Below, in pieces: positions 1 to 8,337 of a stretch of DNA of 64,000 bases. Position 1 is the first letter of the stretch. Each line of letters starts with the position of its first letter. The DNA comes from JAHFUI01 sp041485905 (GTDB lineage: Bacteria > Acidobacteriota > Vicinamibacteria > Vicinamibacterales > CAVVIG01), in NCBI GenBank assembly GCA_041485905.1, contig JBGPKK010000002.1, positions 6,949 to 70,948 of the forward strand, read 5' to 3'. Made by a program: the position numbers and the translations under genes. Under the pieces are notes generated by a model. That model searched no databases, was not told the origin of the DNA, and worked only from the letters and a program-made list of their open reading frames with translations.

Positions 1-461
1 CCTCGTGCCGTCTGGACGGGGCGGCGAGCGATCCGCCGTGGCGGCGAAACTGTGTGCGTCGCCGCGCGAAACTCCCCGTCGCCCGATCGCGTGGCGAGCA
101 GCTCGAGAATCGCGCGAAGGCCGCGCTTCACTTCGGTCAACCGGTACCGCGCGTTCTGACCGATCAGCTCGTCGAGCGGCGAATCTTCGGCGACCGGCGT
201 CGCTTCCTCTTCGAGCCGGCGCCGCGCGCCGGCGAGCGTCAATCCCTCGACGAGCAGCAGATTCTTAATCCGTATCACCTGCTCGACATCCGCCCGCCGA
301 TACAGGCGCGGACCGCCTGCCGTTCTCGCGATCCCCAGGTGTGGGAACTCCGACTCCCATGAGCGCAGCACATAGGGCTGCACATGGACAAGCTCGCAGA
401 CCTCCGCCGCCTTGAAGAGCGCGCGTTTGGGAATCTCGATGTGACCCGGAACATCGGCCAT
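1..461 (-). CDS. MerR-family transcriptional regulator, 3' end cut by window edge
   Basis: Reading leftward from an ATG at 461 the frame stays open to base 1, so about 153 residues are visible and the stop lies outside. The first 75 residues look like a MerR-type winged helix-turn-helix: FKAAEVCELVHVQPYVLRSW, then GGPRLYRRADVEQVIRIKNLL. A charged helix (GLTLAGARRRLEEE) follows, as in the dimerisation region of this family. The tail is basic and of low complexity. No effector-binding cysteines are visible, so the ligand is unknown. A TATACT hexamer lies about 15 bases upstream of the start and could be a -10 box. The family call is firm; the target genes are unknown. Confidence 0.8.
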   Translation of the reverse strand, partial: MADVPGHIEIPKRALFKAAEVCELVHVQPYVLRSWESEFPHLGIARTAGGPRLYRRADVEQVIRIKNLLLVEGLTLAGARRRLEEEATPVAEDSPLDELIGQNARYRLTEVKRGLRAILELLATRSGDGEFRAATHTVSPPRRIARRPVQTAR

Positions 462-488
462 CGCCGCAAAAGTATAGCCCACCAAACG

Positions 489-1907
489 TCAGGCCCGCGA
501 CCGCTTCTCACGCGATCGCTTCTCGCGGCGCCGGCGAACCTGCACGCGGATCGGCGTGCCGAAGAAGTCGAACTCCTCCCGCAGCCGGTTGACGAGATAT
601 CGCTGGTAGGAGAAATGGAATGTCGTGGCGACGTTGGTGAAGAACACGAAGGACGGCGGGGCCACTCCGATCTGGGCCGCGTAAAGAATTCGCACGTGCT
701 TGCGGCCGGGGCTCACGGGCGGGTTCGTGGCCGTGACCGCCTCGATGAATTTGTTCAGGGCCGGCGTAGGCACCCGTGTGCGCCGCGACGCCGCCACTTT
801 GTCGATCGTCTCGAGCACGCGCGGCGCTCGCTCCCCCGTCAAGGCCGAGATGTGCAGAATCGGCGCGTAATCGAGAAACTTCATCTGACGCCGCAGTTCA
901 TCATCGAACTTCTCCACGAATTTGGGACCCCGGCTCTTCACCAGATCCCATTTGTTCGCGACGATGATGATGCCGCGGCCGGCTCGATCGGCCTCGCCGC
1001 CGATGTGGGCGTCCTGATCCGCTACGCCGGTGTCTGCGTCGACGACAAGCACAACCACATCGGCGTCCGCGATGGCGCGCTTGGCGCCGAGCACGCTCAC
1101 GAGCTCCACCGCCCCGCCCGTTCGCACGCGGCCGGTTCGACGCATCCCGGCGGTGTCGACGATACGGAAATGCCGCCGGTGCCACGTCAGCGGCGTATCG
1201 ACCGCATCGCGGGTCGTGCCCGGCATGTCGCTGACGAGCATGCGCTCGTCACTGAGCAGTCGGTTCACGAGCGACGACTTGCCGACGTTGGGCCGCCCAA
1301 CGATGGCGACAGTTGTCTCTTCAAGGGCAGAGGGCAAAGGGCTCAGGGCAGAGGGGTCAGGGCTCACGGAGGACTGAACAGTTTGCCCTCTGCCCTCAGC
1401 CCTTAGCCCTTCGAGCCTGTCCACGATCTCGTCCATCAGCTCCGCGACGCCCTGTCCGTGCTCGGCCGAGATCTCGAGCACCGGCTCGAACGCGAGCCGA
1501 TAGAAGTCCATCGTCGCGTGAAGCGCGCGCTTGTCGTCGGCCTTATTGATGGCGAGGATCACTGGCCGATCGGCCTCGCGCAGCTCTCGGGCGATGGTTT
1601 CGTCGCCCGACACCAGTCCCTCTCGTCCGTCGACGAGCATCACCAGCAAATCGGCGGCGGCGATCGCCCGCTGACCGTGAATCACGACCAGGCCGTGCAG
1701 CGGATCCTCGCTCGCGCCGTAGAGACCACCGGTATCGAACAACTCGAACGACATCCCATGCCAGACAACCGGACGCGCCAGCGCGTCCCGGGTTGTTCCC
1801 GCGATGGGAGCGACGATGGCTCGACGCGAGCCGGTCATTCGGTTGAAGAGCGTTGATTTCCCCACGTTAGGACGACCAACCAGCACGACGGTAGGGAGTT
1901 TGCGCAA
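489..1907 (-). CDS. der: Ribosome assembly GTPase Der (EngA)
   Basis: This 472-residue protein has two tandem GTPase domains, the hallmark of Der, which acts in maturation of the 50S ribosomal subunit. The first P-loop (GRPNVGKST) is at residues 11-19 and the second (GRPNVGKSS) near residue 204. Each is followed by a DTGG or DTAG switch and an NKxD motif (NKADD, NKWDL). The C-terminal KH-like domain ends in a basic tail, as is usual. The start codon appears to be TTG at 1907. Residues about 166-194, between the two G domains, are low-complexity (SALSPLPSALEE) and are encoded by an inverted heptamer repeat, so this linker is longer and stranger than in typical homologues. It is transcribed away from the HU-like gene. 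Confidence 0.95.
   Translation of the reverse strand: MRKLPTVVLVGRPNVGKSTLFNRMTGSRRAIVAPIAGTTRDALARPVVWHGMSFELFDTGGLYGASEDPLHGLVVIHGQRAIAAADLLVMLVDGREGLVSGDETIARELREADRPVILAINKADDKRALHATMDFYRLAFEPVLEISAEHGQGVAELMDEIVDRLEGLRAEGRGQTVQSSVSPDPSALSPLPSALEETTVAIVGRPNVGKSSLVNRLLSDERMLVSDMPGTTRDAVDTPLTWHRRHFRIVDTAGMRRTGRVRTGGAVELVSVLGAKRAIADADVVVLVVDADTGVADQDAHIGGEADRAGRGIIIVANKWDLVKSRGPKFVEKFDDELRRQMKFLDYAPILHISALTGERAPRVLETIDKVAASRRTRVPTPALNKFIEAVTATNPPVSPGRKHVRILYAAQIGVAPPSFVFFTNVATTFHFSYQRYLVNRLREEFDFFGTPIRVQVRRRREKRSREKRSRA
1324..1411. repeat. Inverted heptamer array inside the der linker
   Basis: Six consecutive 7-base units of the type AGGGCAG/AGGGCTC occupy 1324-1365. Four units of the complementary type TGCCCTC/AGCCCTT occupy 1384-1411, with an 18-base gap, so the strand can fold into a long imperfect hairpin. 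The array is translated in frame as the Der interdomain linker. Confidence 0.8.
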
Positions 1908-1926
1908 GATGAATTTAGCCTCAGCC

Positions 1927-1955
1927 TTGACAGCGTAAGTGCAACAATCTATAGT
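1927..1955 (+). promoter_or_regulatory. Sigma-70-type promoter of the HU-like gene
   Basis: A perfect TTGACA at 1927-1932 and a TATAGT at 1950-1955 are separated by exactly 17 bases. Transcription would start near 1962. A ribosome binding site AGGAG follows at 1970-1974, 10 bases before the ATG at 1985. This is the clearest promoter in the window and suits a highly expressed nucleoid protein. Confidence 0.8.
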
Positions 1956-1984
1956 AGTTACAAGACCTCAGGAGACCCTAACCC

Positions 1985-2254
1985 ATGATCAAGGTCGACA
2001 TTGTCAACGAAGTGTCGAAACTGGCCGATATCACCAAGGTCAAGGCCGAGGTGGCCGTCGACGCCGTCTTCGACGCGATGCGGACCTCCATGCAGCGCGG
2101 TGAGCGCATCGAGCTGCGTGGGTTCGGGGTCTTTCAAGTGAAGCCGCGCAAGCGCGGCATCGGGCGCAACCCGCGCACGGGCAAGGAAGTGCGCATCCCA
2201 CCGGGCCGAACGATTCGGTTCAAACCGGGTAAAGATCTGCAGAATATCGGGTAA
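1985..2254 (+). CDS. HU/IHF-family nucleoid DNA-binding protein
   Basis: At 89 residues this has the standard length of the HU/IHF family of dimeric DNA-bending proteins. The N-terminal helices (VDIVNEVSKLADITK) are followed by the core GFGVFQVKPRKRGIGRNP and the beta-arm sequence NPRTGKEVRIPPGRTIRFKPG. The arm proline that intercalates into DNA corresponds to the IPPG segment. HU and IHF subunits cannot be told apart safely from sequence alone. The gene has its own strong promoter and a good AGGAG site. The next gene begins one base after its stop, so the two are probably cotranscribed. Confidence 0.93.
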   Translation: MIKVDIVNEVSKLADITKVKAEVAVDAVFDAMRTSMQRGERIELRGFGVFQVKPRKRGIGRNPRTGKEVRIPPGRTIRFKPGKDLQNIG

Positions 2255-2255
2255 G

Positions 2256-3155
2256 TTGGATCCCGCTTCGCCCGACACTCCCCTCGTTCCATCCGCGTCG
2301 GAGACCGGCACCCACGTGGTGCCGCCGTACGAGGTGTGGCAGCCGCGGCCAAAGTTCCAGGACCGCGTCTGGCTCCACGTTCTGCTCTTCGTGCTCACCA
2401 TCGGCACCACGTCGCTCGTCGGCGGGCTGGCCTACAGTGCAACCATCCTGGCAATTCTCGGCTGCCACGAGCTCGGGCACTATTTCGCGTGTCGCTATTA
2501 TGACGTTGACGCGAGCTTGCCGTATTTCCTGCCGGTCCCGATCACGCTGACCGGCACGCTCGGCGCGTTCATCCGCATTCGCGAGCCGATTCGCACCAAG
2601 CGGATGCTGTTCGACATCGGCATCGCGGGGCCGATCGCCGGGTTCCTGGTCGCCGTGCCCGCGCTGTTTCTGGGGGTCGCGTGGTCCACCGTCACGCCGA
2701 TTGCGCGCGACGGCGGACTATGGCTTGGCGAGCCGATCCTCATAAAGCTCGCGTCGCGGCTGTTCTGGGGACAACTGCCCGACGACTACACGCTGCTGCT
2801 GCATCCCGTCGGCTTCGCGGCGTGGTTTGGCCTGCTTGCAACCGCGCTCAATCTGTTTCCGATCGGTCAGCTCGACGGCGGCCACATCTCGTACGCGGTC
2901 CTCGGCCGCCGCTCCACCTACGTGACGGTCGCGATGATCGGGGTGACCCTGGGCCTGTCCTACCTGTCGGCGAGCTGGATCGTGTGGACGGTACTGATGG
3001 TCGGCATGCTCGTCACCTTTGGACCGCGACATCCACGTACGGTCGATGAAGACATCCCGCTGGATCGGACACGCCTTGTCCTGGCGGCCTTCGCCGTCGC
3101 GATGTTCGTCCTCTGCTTCACGCCGGCTCCTATCGAACGACTCATCTCACGCTGA
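2256..3155 (+). CDS. Site-2 protease family membrane metallopeptidase (M50)
   Basis: This 299-residue polytopic membrane protein carries the zinc motif HELGH (near residue 72) in a hydrophobic segment and the second M50 motif, NLFPIGQLDGGH, near residue 210. These supply the two histidines, the glutamate and the aspartate of site-2 proteases, which cut within membranes. I see no PDZ domain, so it is more like the compact M50 proteins than RseP. The start appears to be TTG at 2256, just after the HU-like stop; the first ~25 residues are Pro-rich and probably cytosolic. Substrate unknown. It converges on priA with a 33-base gap. Confidence 0.88.
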   Translation: MDPASPDTPLVPSASETGTHVVPPYEVWQPRPKFQDRVWLHVLLFVLTIGTTSLVGGLAYSATILAILGCHELGHYFACRYYDVDASLPYFLPVPITLTGTLGAFIRIREPIRTKRMLFDIGIAGPIAGFLVAVPALFLGVAWSTVTPIARDGGLWLGEPILIKLASRLFWGQLPDDYTLLLHPVGFAAWFGLLATALNLFPIGQLDGGHISYAVLGRRSTYVTVAMIGVTLGLSYLSASWIVWTVLMVGMLVTFGPRHPRTVDEDIPLDRTRLVLAAFAVAMFVLCFTPAPIERLISR

Positions 3156-3188
3156 CGTAGACGTAGAGGCTGGGGCCACCCTCCGGGT

Positions 3189-5414
3189 TCACAGCACCGA
3201 CATCGGATCGACGTCGACGACAACCCGACGCCCGACGTCGGGCCGCTCGGCGATGACCCTCAGAACCAGCTCGCGCATCCGTGTGCGATTGGATCCCTTG
3301 ACGAGGAGTTGCGCGCGGTATTCGCCGCGCAGCTTCCCGAGCGGCGCCGGCGCCGGACCCAGCACGCGCACACCCTGTTGGCCCGCATCCTTCCGCAGCC
3401 GCCCGGCGATGTCGGCTGCATCCTCCATCGCCCCGGCAAACGTGCGCGCGCGGACGATCGTGTTGATGATGGCCACGAGCGGTGGATAACGCATCGCCCG
3501 GCGGAACGCCAGCTCGCGCTCGTAGAACGCGACGTAGTCCTGTTTGCACGCCAGTTGAATACTGTAATGGTTGGGATACAGCGTCTGGATAATCGCCTCG
3601 CCCGGCTGCACGCCGCGGCCGGCGCGGCCGGCCACCTGCGTGAGGAGCTGAAACGTCCGCTCGGAGGCCCGGAAATCGGCCATGCCGAGGCCAACATCCG
3701 CCGACACCACGCCGACAAGGGTGACGCGCGGAAAATCGTGGCCCTTGGCAATCATCTGGGTTCCGACCAGCACGTCGATCTCGTGATTGCGGAACCGCGT
3801 CAGCAGTGACGCCAGCGCGCCTCTCCGGCGAACCGCGTCGCGGTCCAGGCGCGCGACGCGCGCGTCGGGCCACGCACGCCGGATCTCGGCCTCCACGCGC
3901 TGGGTGCCGAAGCCGGTCTGCTCGAGATACGGCCCTGCGCACAGCGGACACGCGTTGGGCACGCGCACCGAGTAGTTGCAGTAATGGCAGCGCGCCCGGC
4001 GCGCCGACCCTTCGCCATGAACGACCAACGACACGCTGCAGTTTGGACAGTCGAGCGTGCCGGCGCACTGCCGGCAGAACACTGCGGTCGCGAAGCCGCG
4101 CCGGTTCAACAGAACCAACGCCTGTTCTTCCCGCTCGAGCCGCGAGCCGATCCCGTCGGCAAGCGCCCGGCTCAGCACCACGTCCGGGCCCGCTGCCGCG
4201 TACTCTTCGCGCATATCGACCACCGTCACAGCCGGTAGCCGGCGATCGCCCACGCGGCGCTCGAGTACGATGCGCTCGTACCGGCCCGTCACCGCGTTGT
4301 GGTAGCTCTCCATCGACGGCGTCGCGGAGGCGAGCACCACAAGGGCGTGCTCCCGCCGTGCGCGCACGATGGCCACGTCGCGGCCGTTGTAGCGTGGGCT
4401 TTCCTCCTGCTTGTACGAACCATCATGCTCTTCGTCGACCACGATCAGACCAACGTGTGCGAGCGGCGCAAACACGGCGGAGCGCGTACCGACCACGACG
4501 GTGACTTCGCCTCGGCGGATCCGTTGCCACTCGTCATGACGCTCGCCGTCCGAGAGGCCGCTGTGAAGGATGGCGACGTGGGTGCCGAACGTCTGGCGGA
4601 ACAGCGCGGCGGTCACCGGCGTGAGCGCGATTTCCGGGACGAGCATGAGCACGCGACGTCCGGCGTCGCGAACGGCAGTCGACAGACGGATATAGATCTC
4701 GGTCTTGCCGCTGCCCGTGACGCCGTGGAGCAACGCGACGCGGAATGTTCGTTCATCGGCGAGGCTGCGTAACCTCTCCAACGCCGCCGCCTGCTCGATC
4801 GTCAGCCGCCGATCGGGGTCCGACGGCGACAGATCGAACGGCGCTGCGAACGGATCGCGGTCAATCCGATCGTGGCGCAGGCTGACGAGGCCGCGCGCGG
4901 CGAGCCGGGACACAGTGTCCGAGGTGCTGCCTGCCGCCGCGAGTTCCGGCGTCGGAATGCCGTAGGGCGTTCCCGCGAGCAGCTCGAGGGCGATGCGTTG
5001 CCTGGGTGTCAGCGGTAAGGTCTCGGAACCAAGCGCCTCCAATCCGGCCGCCGTGATCGCGGCCATGCGCATCGTCTTGTGACCGCTGGCCCGCCCTCCG
5101 CGCGCCTTGGGAGGAAGGACCGCGGTGATCGTCTCGCCGGCGCCGGCGGCGTAGTACTCCGCCGTCCATCGCGCCAGCCCGACGACTTCAGGAGGCACGA
5201 ACCCGTCCGCATCGAGCACGTGTCGAATCGGCTTGATCTGCGATTCGTCCACGCCGGCTGACGACACGTCGACTTCCACGACGATTCCGGTGACGACCCG
5301 GCGGCCGAGCGGCACGACGACACGAGCGCCGATAAGCGGCGCGGAGACATCGGGCGGTACGCGGTAGGTCAGCAGATCGAGGGTGGGGACGGGGACGGCG
5401 ACGCTGATCAGCAA
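3189..5414 (-). CDS. priA: Primosomal replication-restart helicase PriA
   Basis: PriA (741 residues) is the helicase that reloads the replisome at stalled forks. The N-terminal 3'BD-like domain is followed by a Walker A motif (GVTGSGKTE) at residues 231-239 and a DEEH Walker B box. The zinc-binding insert has cysteine pairs CRQC, CPNC, CHYC and CPLC, the eight cysteines expected for two zinc ions. Helicase motif QVAGRAGR is also present. The start is TTG at 5414, and this start region lies against an inverted repeat. The length is normal. It sits downstream of the uracil-DNA glycosylase gene on the same strand. Confidence 0.96.
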   Translation of the reverse strand: MLISVAVPVPTLDLLTYRVPPDVSAPLIGARVVVPLGRRVVTGIVVEVDVSSAGVDESQIKPIRHVLDADGFVPPEVVGLARWTAEYYAAGAGETITAVLPPKARGGRASGHKTMRMAAITAAGLEALGSETLPLTPRQRIALELLAGTPYGIPTPELAAAGSTSDTVSRLAARGLVSLRHDRIDRDPFAAPFDLSPSDPDRRLTIEQAAALERLRSLADERTFRVALLHGVTGSGKTEIYIRLSTAVRDAGRRVLMLVPEIALTPVTAALFRQTFGTHVAILHSGLSDGERHDEWQRIRRGEVTVVVGTRSAVFAPLAHVGLIVVDEEHDGSYKQEESPRYNGRDVAIVRARREHALVVLASATPSMESYHNAVTGRYERIVLERRVGDRRLPAVTVVDMREEYAAAGPDVVLSRALADGIGSRLEREEQALVLLNRRGFATAVFCRQCAGTLDCPNCSVSLVVHGEGSARRARCHYCNYSVRVPNACPLCAGPYLEQTGFGTQRVEAEIRRAWPDARVARLDRDAVRRRGALASLLTRFRNHEIDVLVGTQMIAKGHDFPRVTLVGVVSADVGLGMADFRASERTFQLLTQVAGRAGRGVQPGEAIIQTLYPNHYSIQLACKQDYVAFYERELAFRRAMRYPPLVAIINTIVRARTFAGAMEDAADIAGRLRKDAGQQGVRVLGPAPAPLGKLRGEYRAQLLVKGSNRTRMRELVLRVIAERPDVGRRVVVDVDPMSVL

Positions 5415-5510
5415 CTTGAAGAACTTAGAACTGAGAAGTTAGAACTGAGAACTTGAACGGACCACCACGGGCATTTTGCACTTACTTCTAAGTTCTAAGT
5501 TCTCAGTTCC
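5413..5510. repeat. Inverted heptamer array between priA and udg
   Basis: The left arm (5413-5456) is built of GAACTTA/GAACTGA units and the right arm (5481-5510) of the complementary TTCTAAG/TTCTCAG units, so the gap can form a long hairpin. The right arm supplies the last codons (ELRT) and stop codon of the uracil-DNA glycosylase, and the left arm touches the TTG start of priA. Confidence 0.8.
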
Positions 5511-6181
5511 AGCAGGCCTTTGACCATCTTCATGTCTTCCCAGACCTCGCGCTTCGACGAGGGATTTCTGAGCAGATAGGCGGGGTGAAATGTGGGAATC
5601 AGCTTGGCGCCGCGATACTCGTACACGCGGCCACGCAGGCGCGAGATGGGATCGAGCGTTCTCAGCAGCGTCCGCGCCGCGAACGTCCCAAGCGCGACGA
5701 TCACCTTCGGCCTGATGATGTCAATCTGCCGGAACAGAAATGGTTCGCACGTGTCGACCTCGTCCTGCTCCGGGTTCCTGTTCTGCGGCGGGCGGCATTT
5801 GATGACGTTCGCGATATAGACATCGTCGCGCGTGAGGCCGATGGCCTCGATAATCTTCGTCAACAGCTGGCCGGCGCGGCCGACGAAGGGAATCCCCTGA
5901 ATGTCTTCGTCCGCACCCGGCGCTTCTCCCACGAACATCAGGTCGGCTGCTGGATTGCCGACGCCAAACACGATTTGTTTGCGTCCCAACCCATGCAGTT
6001 TGCAGCGCGTGCAATCGCCGATGTCCACGCGCACTGCAGAAAGCGCTTCCTGCGGTGACGCCAAAACGGAAATAAAAGGACTCCCGACCCCTTTTCTGCG
6101 CCACGCGGGATCCCGGCTCACGCCGGCGACGCCGATCTCCTTCGCGAACCTCAGGTGTTCGGTGAGCTGATCGCGGTCCAT
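5495..6181 (-). CDS. Family 4-type uracil-DNA glycosylase (iron-sulfur)
   Basis: This 228-residue enzyme removes uracil from DNA. Residues 85-93 (GEAPGADED) form the catalytic motif typical of family 4. Four cysteines (C57, C60, C129 and C145, in CTRC, KCRPP and DTCEP) fit the [4Fe-4S] ligand set. The C-terminal motif TFHPAYLLRNP matches the HPSxxLR-like element. The start ATG overlaps the coaBC stop by one base, indicating translational coupling. The last four residues come from the adjacent heptamer repeat. Confidence 0.92.
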   Translation of the reverse strand: MDRDQLTEHLRFAKEIGVAGVSRDPAWRRKGVGSPFISVLASPQEALSAVRVDIGDCTRCKLHGLGRKQIVFGVGNPAADLMFVGEAPGADEDIQGIPFVGRAGQLLTKIIEAIGLTRDDVYIANVIKCRPPQNRNPEQDEVDTCEPFLFRQIDIIRPKVIVALGTFAARTLLRTLDPISRLRGRVYEYRGAKLIPTFHPAYLLRNPSSKREVWEDMKMVKGLLELRT

Positions 6182-7380
6182 TAAAGACGGACCGTGAGCA
6201 ACGCTTCGACGCGATCGAGAATCGCCATGGCGACCCGCGACTTGCTCTGGAGCGGCAGCGCCTCGCTTCCCTCAGGTCCCACGATCGTGACCGCGTTGGT
6301 GTCGACCCCAAACCCGGCGCCGGCGCGCGAGACGTCGTTGGCCACCATCAGATCGGCGTGCTTCGCCTCGCGCTTCGCAGACGCGTGGACAAGCACATGC
6401 TCCGTTTCGGCCGCGAACCCGACGAGCAGCGGACCGCGGCCCGATGCCATCCGGCCCCGGCCCAGCTCGGCGAGGATGTCGGGCGTCTTCTTCATGACCA
6501 TCGTGACCGTGTCGCCGCCCTTCGGGACCTTCTGGTCGGAAGGTTCGGACGGCGTGTAATCGGCGACGGCCGCGGCCATCACGACCACCTGCATCTCGCC
6601 GGCGCGCGCGAGCACGGCGGCGTGCATCTCGGTCGCGCTCCGCACACGCACGATCTCGTGAACAGGCGGAGGATCGAGCGACGTCGGACCGGCCACCAGG
6701 GTGACCAGCGCGCCGCGGCGCGCGGCTTCACCGGCGATCGCAAATCCCATGCGTCCGCTCGATCGGTTACCGAGGTAGCGCACCGGATCGACATCCTCGT
6801 AGGTGGGGCCGGCCGTGACGAGGACGCGCTGGCCGTGAAGGGGACCCCGAGGTCTGAGGACGTCCTGGGCCGCGGCAACAATCTCGTCGGGCTCCGCGAG
6901 CCGTCCCTTCCCGATCCACCCGCACGCGAGATATCCCTCGCCCGGCTCGACGAAACGCACACCGCGGGCCGCCAGCGCGTTCAGGTTCGCGCGCACAGCC
7001 TCGTGCGCGAACATCTGCGTGTTCATGGCCGGAGCGACGAGCACCGGCGCACGCGTCGCGAGATACAGCGTCGAGAGAAAGTCGTCGGCGATGCCGTTGG
7101 CCATCTTGCCGAGGATGTTTGCCGTCGCGGGCGCAATGATCAGGAGGTCGATGGTCGACGCGAGCGCGATGTGCCCGATGTCCGCGTTGGCCCCAGGCTC
7201 GAACTGATCGATGATGACCGGGCGCCGCGTGATCGCTTCGAACGTGATCGGGCCGACAAACCGCGTGGCGTTCGCGGTCATGACCGCCACGACCTCGTGG
7301 CCGCGCTTCTGCAGCCCGCGGACGACCTCGACCGCCTTATACGCGCCGATCCCGCCGCTCACGCCGAGCGCTATCAACAT
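6181..7380 (-). CDS. coaBC: Bifunctional phosphopantothenoylcysteine decarboxylase/synthetase
   Basis: CoaBC (399 residues) carries out two steps of coenzyme A synthesis: joining cysteine to 4'-phosphopantothenate and decarboxylating the product. The N-terminal flavoprotein domain shows GVSGGIGAYKAVE and PAMNTQMF, the substrate-binding PxMNxxM motif. A cysteine loop (YLACGWIGKGRL) covers the active site. The C-terminal CoaB half begins at GPTYEDVDPVR and includes RYLGNRSSGRMG and the AAVADY motif. It lies between rpoZ and udg with 3-base and overlapping junctions, so these genes are probably one operon. Confidence 0.96.
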   Translation of the reverse strand: MLIALGVSGGIGAYKAVEVVRGLQKRGHEVVAVMTANATRFVGPITFEAITRRPVIIDQFEPGANADIGHIALASTIDLLIIAPATANILGKMANGIADDFLSTLYLATRAPVLVAPAMNTQMFAHEAVRANLNALAARGVRFVEPGEGYLACGWIGKGRLAEPDEIVAAAQDVLRPRGPLHGQRVLVTAGPTYEDVDPVRYLGNRSSGRMGFAIAGEAARRGALVTLVAGPTSLDPPPVHEIVRVRSATEMHAAVLARAGEMQVVVMAAAVADYTPSEPSDQKVPKGGDTVTMVMKKTPDILAELGRGRMASGRGPLLVGFAAETEHVLVHASAKREAKHADLMVANDVSRAGAGFGVDTNAVTIVGPEGSEALPLQSKSRVAMAILDRVEALLTVRL

Positions 7381-7383
7381 GAT

Positions 7384-7572
7384 CTATTTGGCGGGTTCTT
7401 CGGGCTCGATTCGCTCGACGACCTTGGTCACCACCTCTTGCTGCGCGACCGTGGTCTTCTTGTGGTCGCCGACGGTCACCCGGGGCACCGATCCGGCCAT
7501 GAGCTGACGCGCCCGGGCGCCGGCGGTCACCACGAACTCGAATGAATTGGTCAGCTTGCTCCGGTCTATCAT
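7384..7572 (-). CDS. rpoZ: RNA polymerase omega subunit
   Basis: This 62-residue protein has the short omega-subunit signature: an N-terminal IDRSKL, then EFVVTAGARARQL, which matches the conserved central helix. Omega helps beta-prime fold and assemble. The acidic tail (VVERIEPEEPAK) is typical. It is shorter than the E. coli protein but usual for this kind of bacterium. Its position directly upstream of coaBC and downstream of gmk is a common arrangement and supports the call. Confidence 0.9.
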   Translation of the reverse strand: MIDRSKLTNSFEFVVTAGARARQLMAGSVPRVTVGDHKKTTVAQQEVVTKVVERIEPEEPAK

Positions 7573-7674
7573 TTTGTTCTTTCGTCGCGGGGCCCCACCC
7601 CCGCGGCCTGTGCCTCGCGGCCCCCGCCGCTCGGCATTGTTAGTACCGACTGTCCGCTTAGTGAGGCAAACGGT

Positions 7675-8337
7675 CTACGAGAACGTTCTCACTATCTTCT
7701 CGGCTTCGTCGCGAATCGACCGTAGCCGCACACGCTCCGCGACGACGATGCCCCGGAGCCGGTCGACGGCTGCAGTCAGCTCGTCGTTGACGACGACGTA
7801 GTCGTACTCGGTGAAGGCGGCGACCTCCTCGCGCGCGACCTGCAGCCGGCGCTGAATCGCATCCTCGCTGTCCTTGCTGCGCCCGCGCAGGCGATCTTCC
7901 AGGACCGCGAACGACGGCGGCATCACGAAGACGGCCGTGGCGTCGATTCCGTTCTGTCGGACCTTGCGCGCGCCCTGCACGTCAATCACCAGCACGAGGT
8001 CGCTTCCCGATGCGAGGACACGGTCTGTGTCGCGCGATGAGGTGCCGTAGAGGTTGCCGAAGACGTCGGCCCACTCCAGGAACTCGCCACCGGCGATCAT
8101 TCCCTCGAACCGGTGCCGCGTGACAAAATTATAGTCCACCCCGTCGATCTCGCCCTCGCGTGCGGAGCGCGACGTATAGGAGCGCGACATCTTCAGGTTC
8201 GGCACCTGTTCGACCAGTCGCTCGACCAACGTCGTCTTGCCGGCGCCGGAGGGGGCCGAGACGATGAAGAGCAGGCCCCGTCCCTCGACGGGCTCGGGAC
8301 GCCCCGCGCTTGTCGAAGGGCGGTTGTTACTCGACAT
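7675..8337 (-). CDS. gmk: Guanylate kinase
   Basis: Gmk (220 residues) phosphorylates GMP to GDP. The P-loop SAPSGAGKTTL lies near residue 27, followed by the GMP-binding segment SRSYTSRSAREGEIDGVDY and the lid region. The first ~20 residues (RPSTSAGRPEPVEGRG) are not part of the kinase fold and are encoded by a REP-like repeat. The true start may be this ATG at 8337, because no better start lies downstream before the P-loop strand. Its start overlaps the end of yicC by 11 bases. Confidence 0.95.
   Translation of the reverse strand: MSSNNRPSTSAGRPEPVEGRGLLFIVSAPSGAGKTTLVERLVEQVPNLKMSRSYTSRSAREGEIDGVDYNFVTRHRFEGMIAGGEFLEWADVFGNLYGTSSRDTDRVLASGSDLVLVIDVQGARKVRQNGIDATAVFVMPPSFAVLEDRLRGRSKDSEDAIQRRLQVAREEVAAFTEYDYVVVNDELTAAVDRLRGIVVAERVRLRSIRDEAEKIVRTFS
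8281..8324. repeat. REP-like palindrome in the 5' end of gmk
   Basis: The segment contains CCCTCGACGGGCTCGGGAC followed by GCGCTTGTCGAAGGG. Its two ends are complementary (CCCTCGAC pairs with GTCGAAGGG with one bulge). I recognise the CTTCGACAAGC core as a widely scattered short palindrome that often yields a PSTSxGRPEPVEG peptide when translated. Here it forms the N-terminal extension of guanylate kinase. Confidence 0.6.

Noticed and set aside
384..1406. A 340-codon plus-strand frame over der
   Set aside because: The minus-strand frame encodes a textbook Der; the plus-strand product is Arg/His-rich with no known motif.
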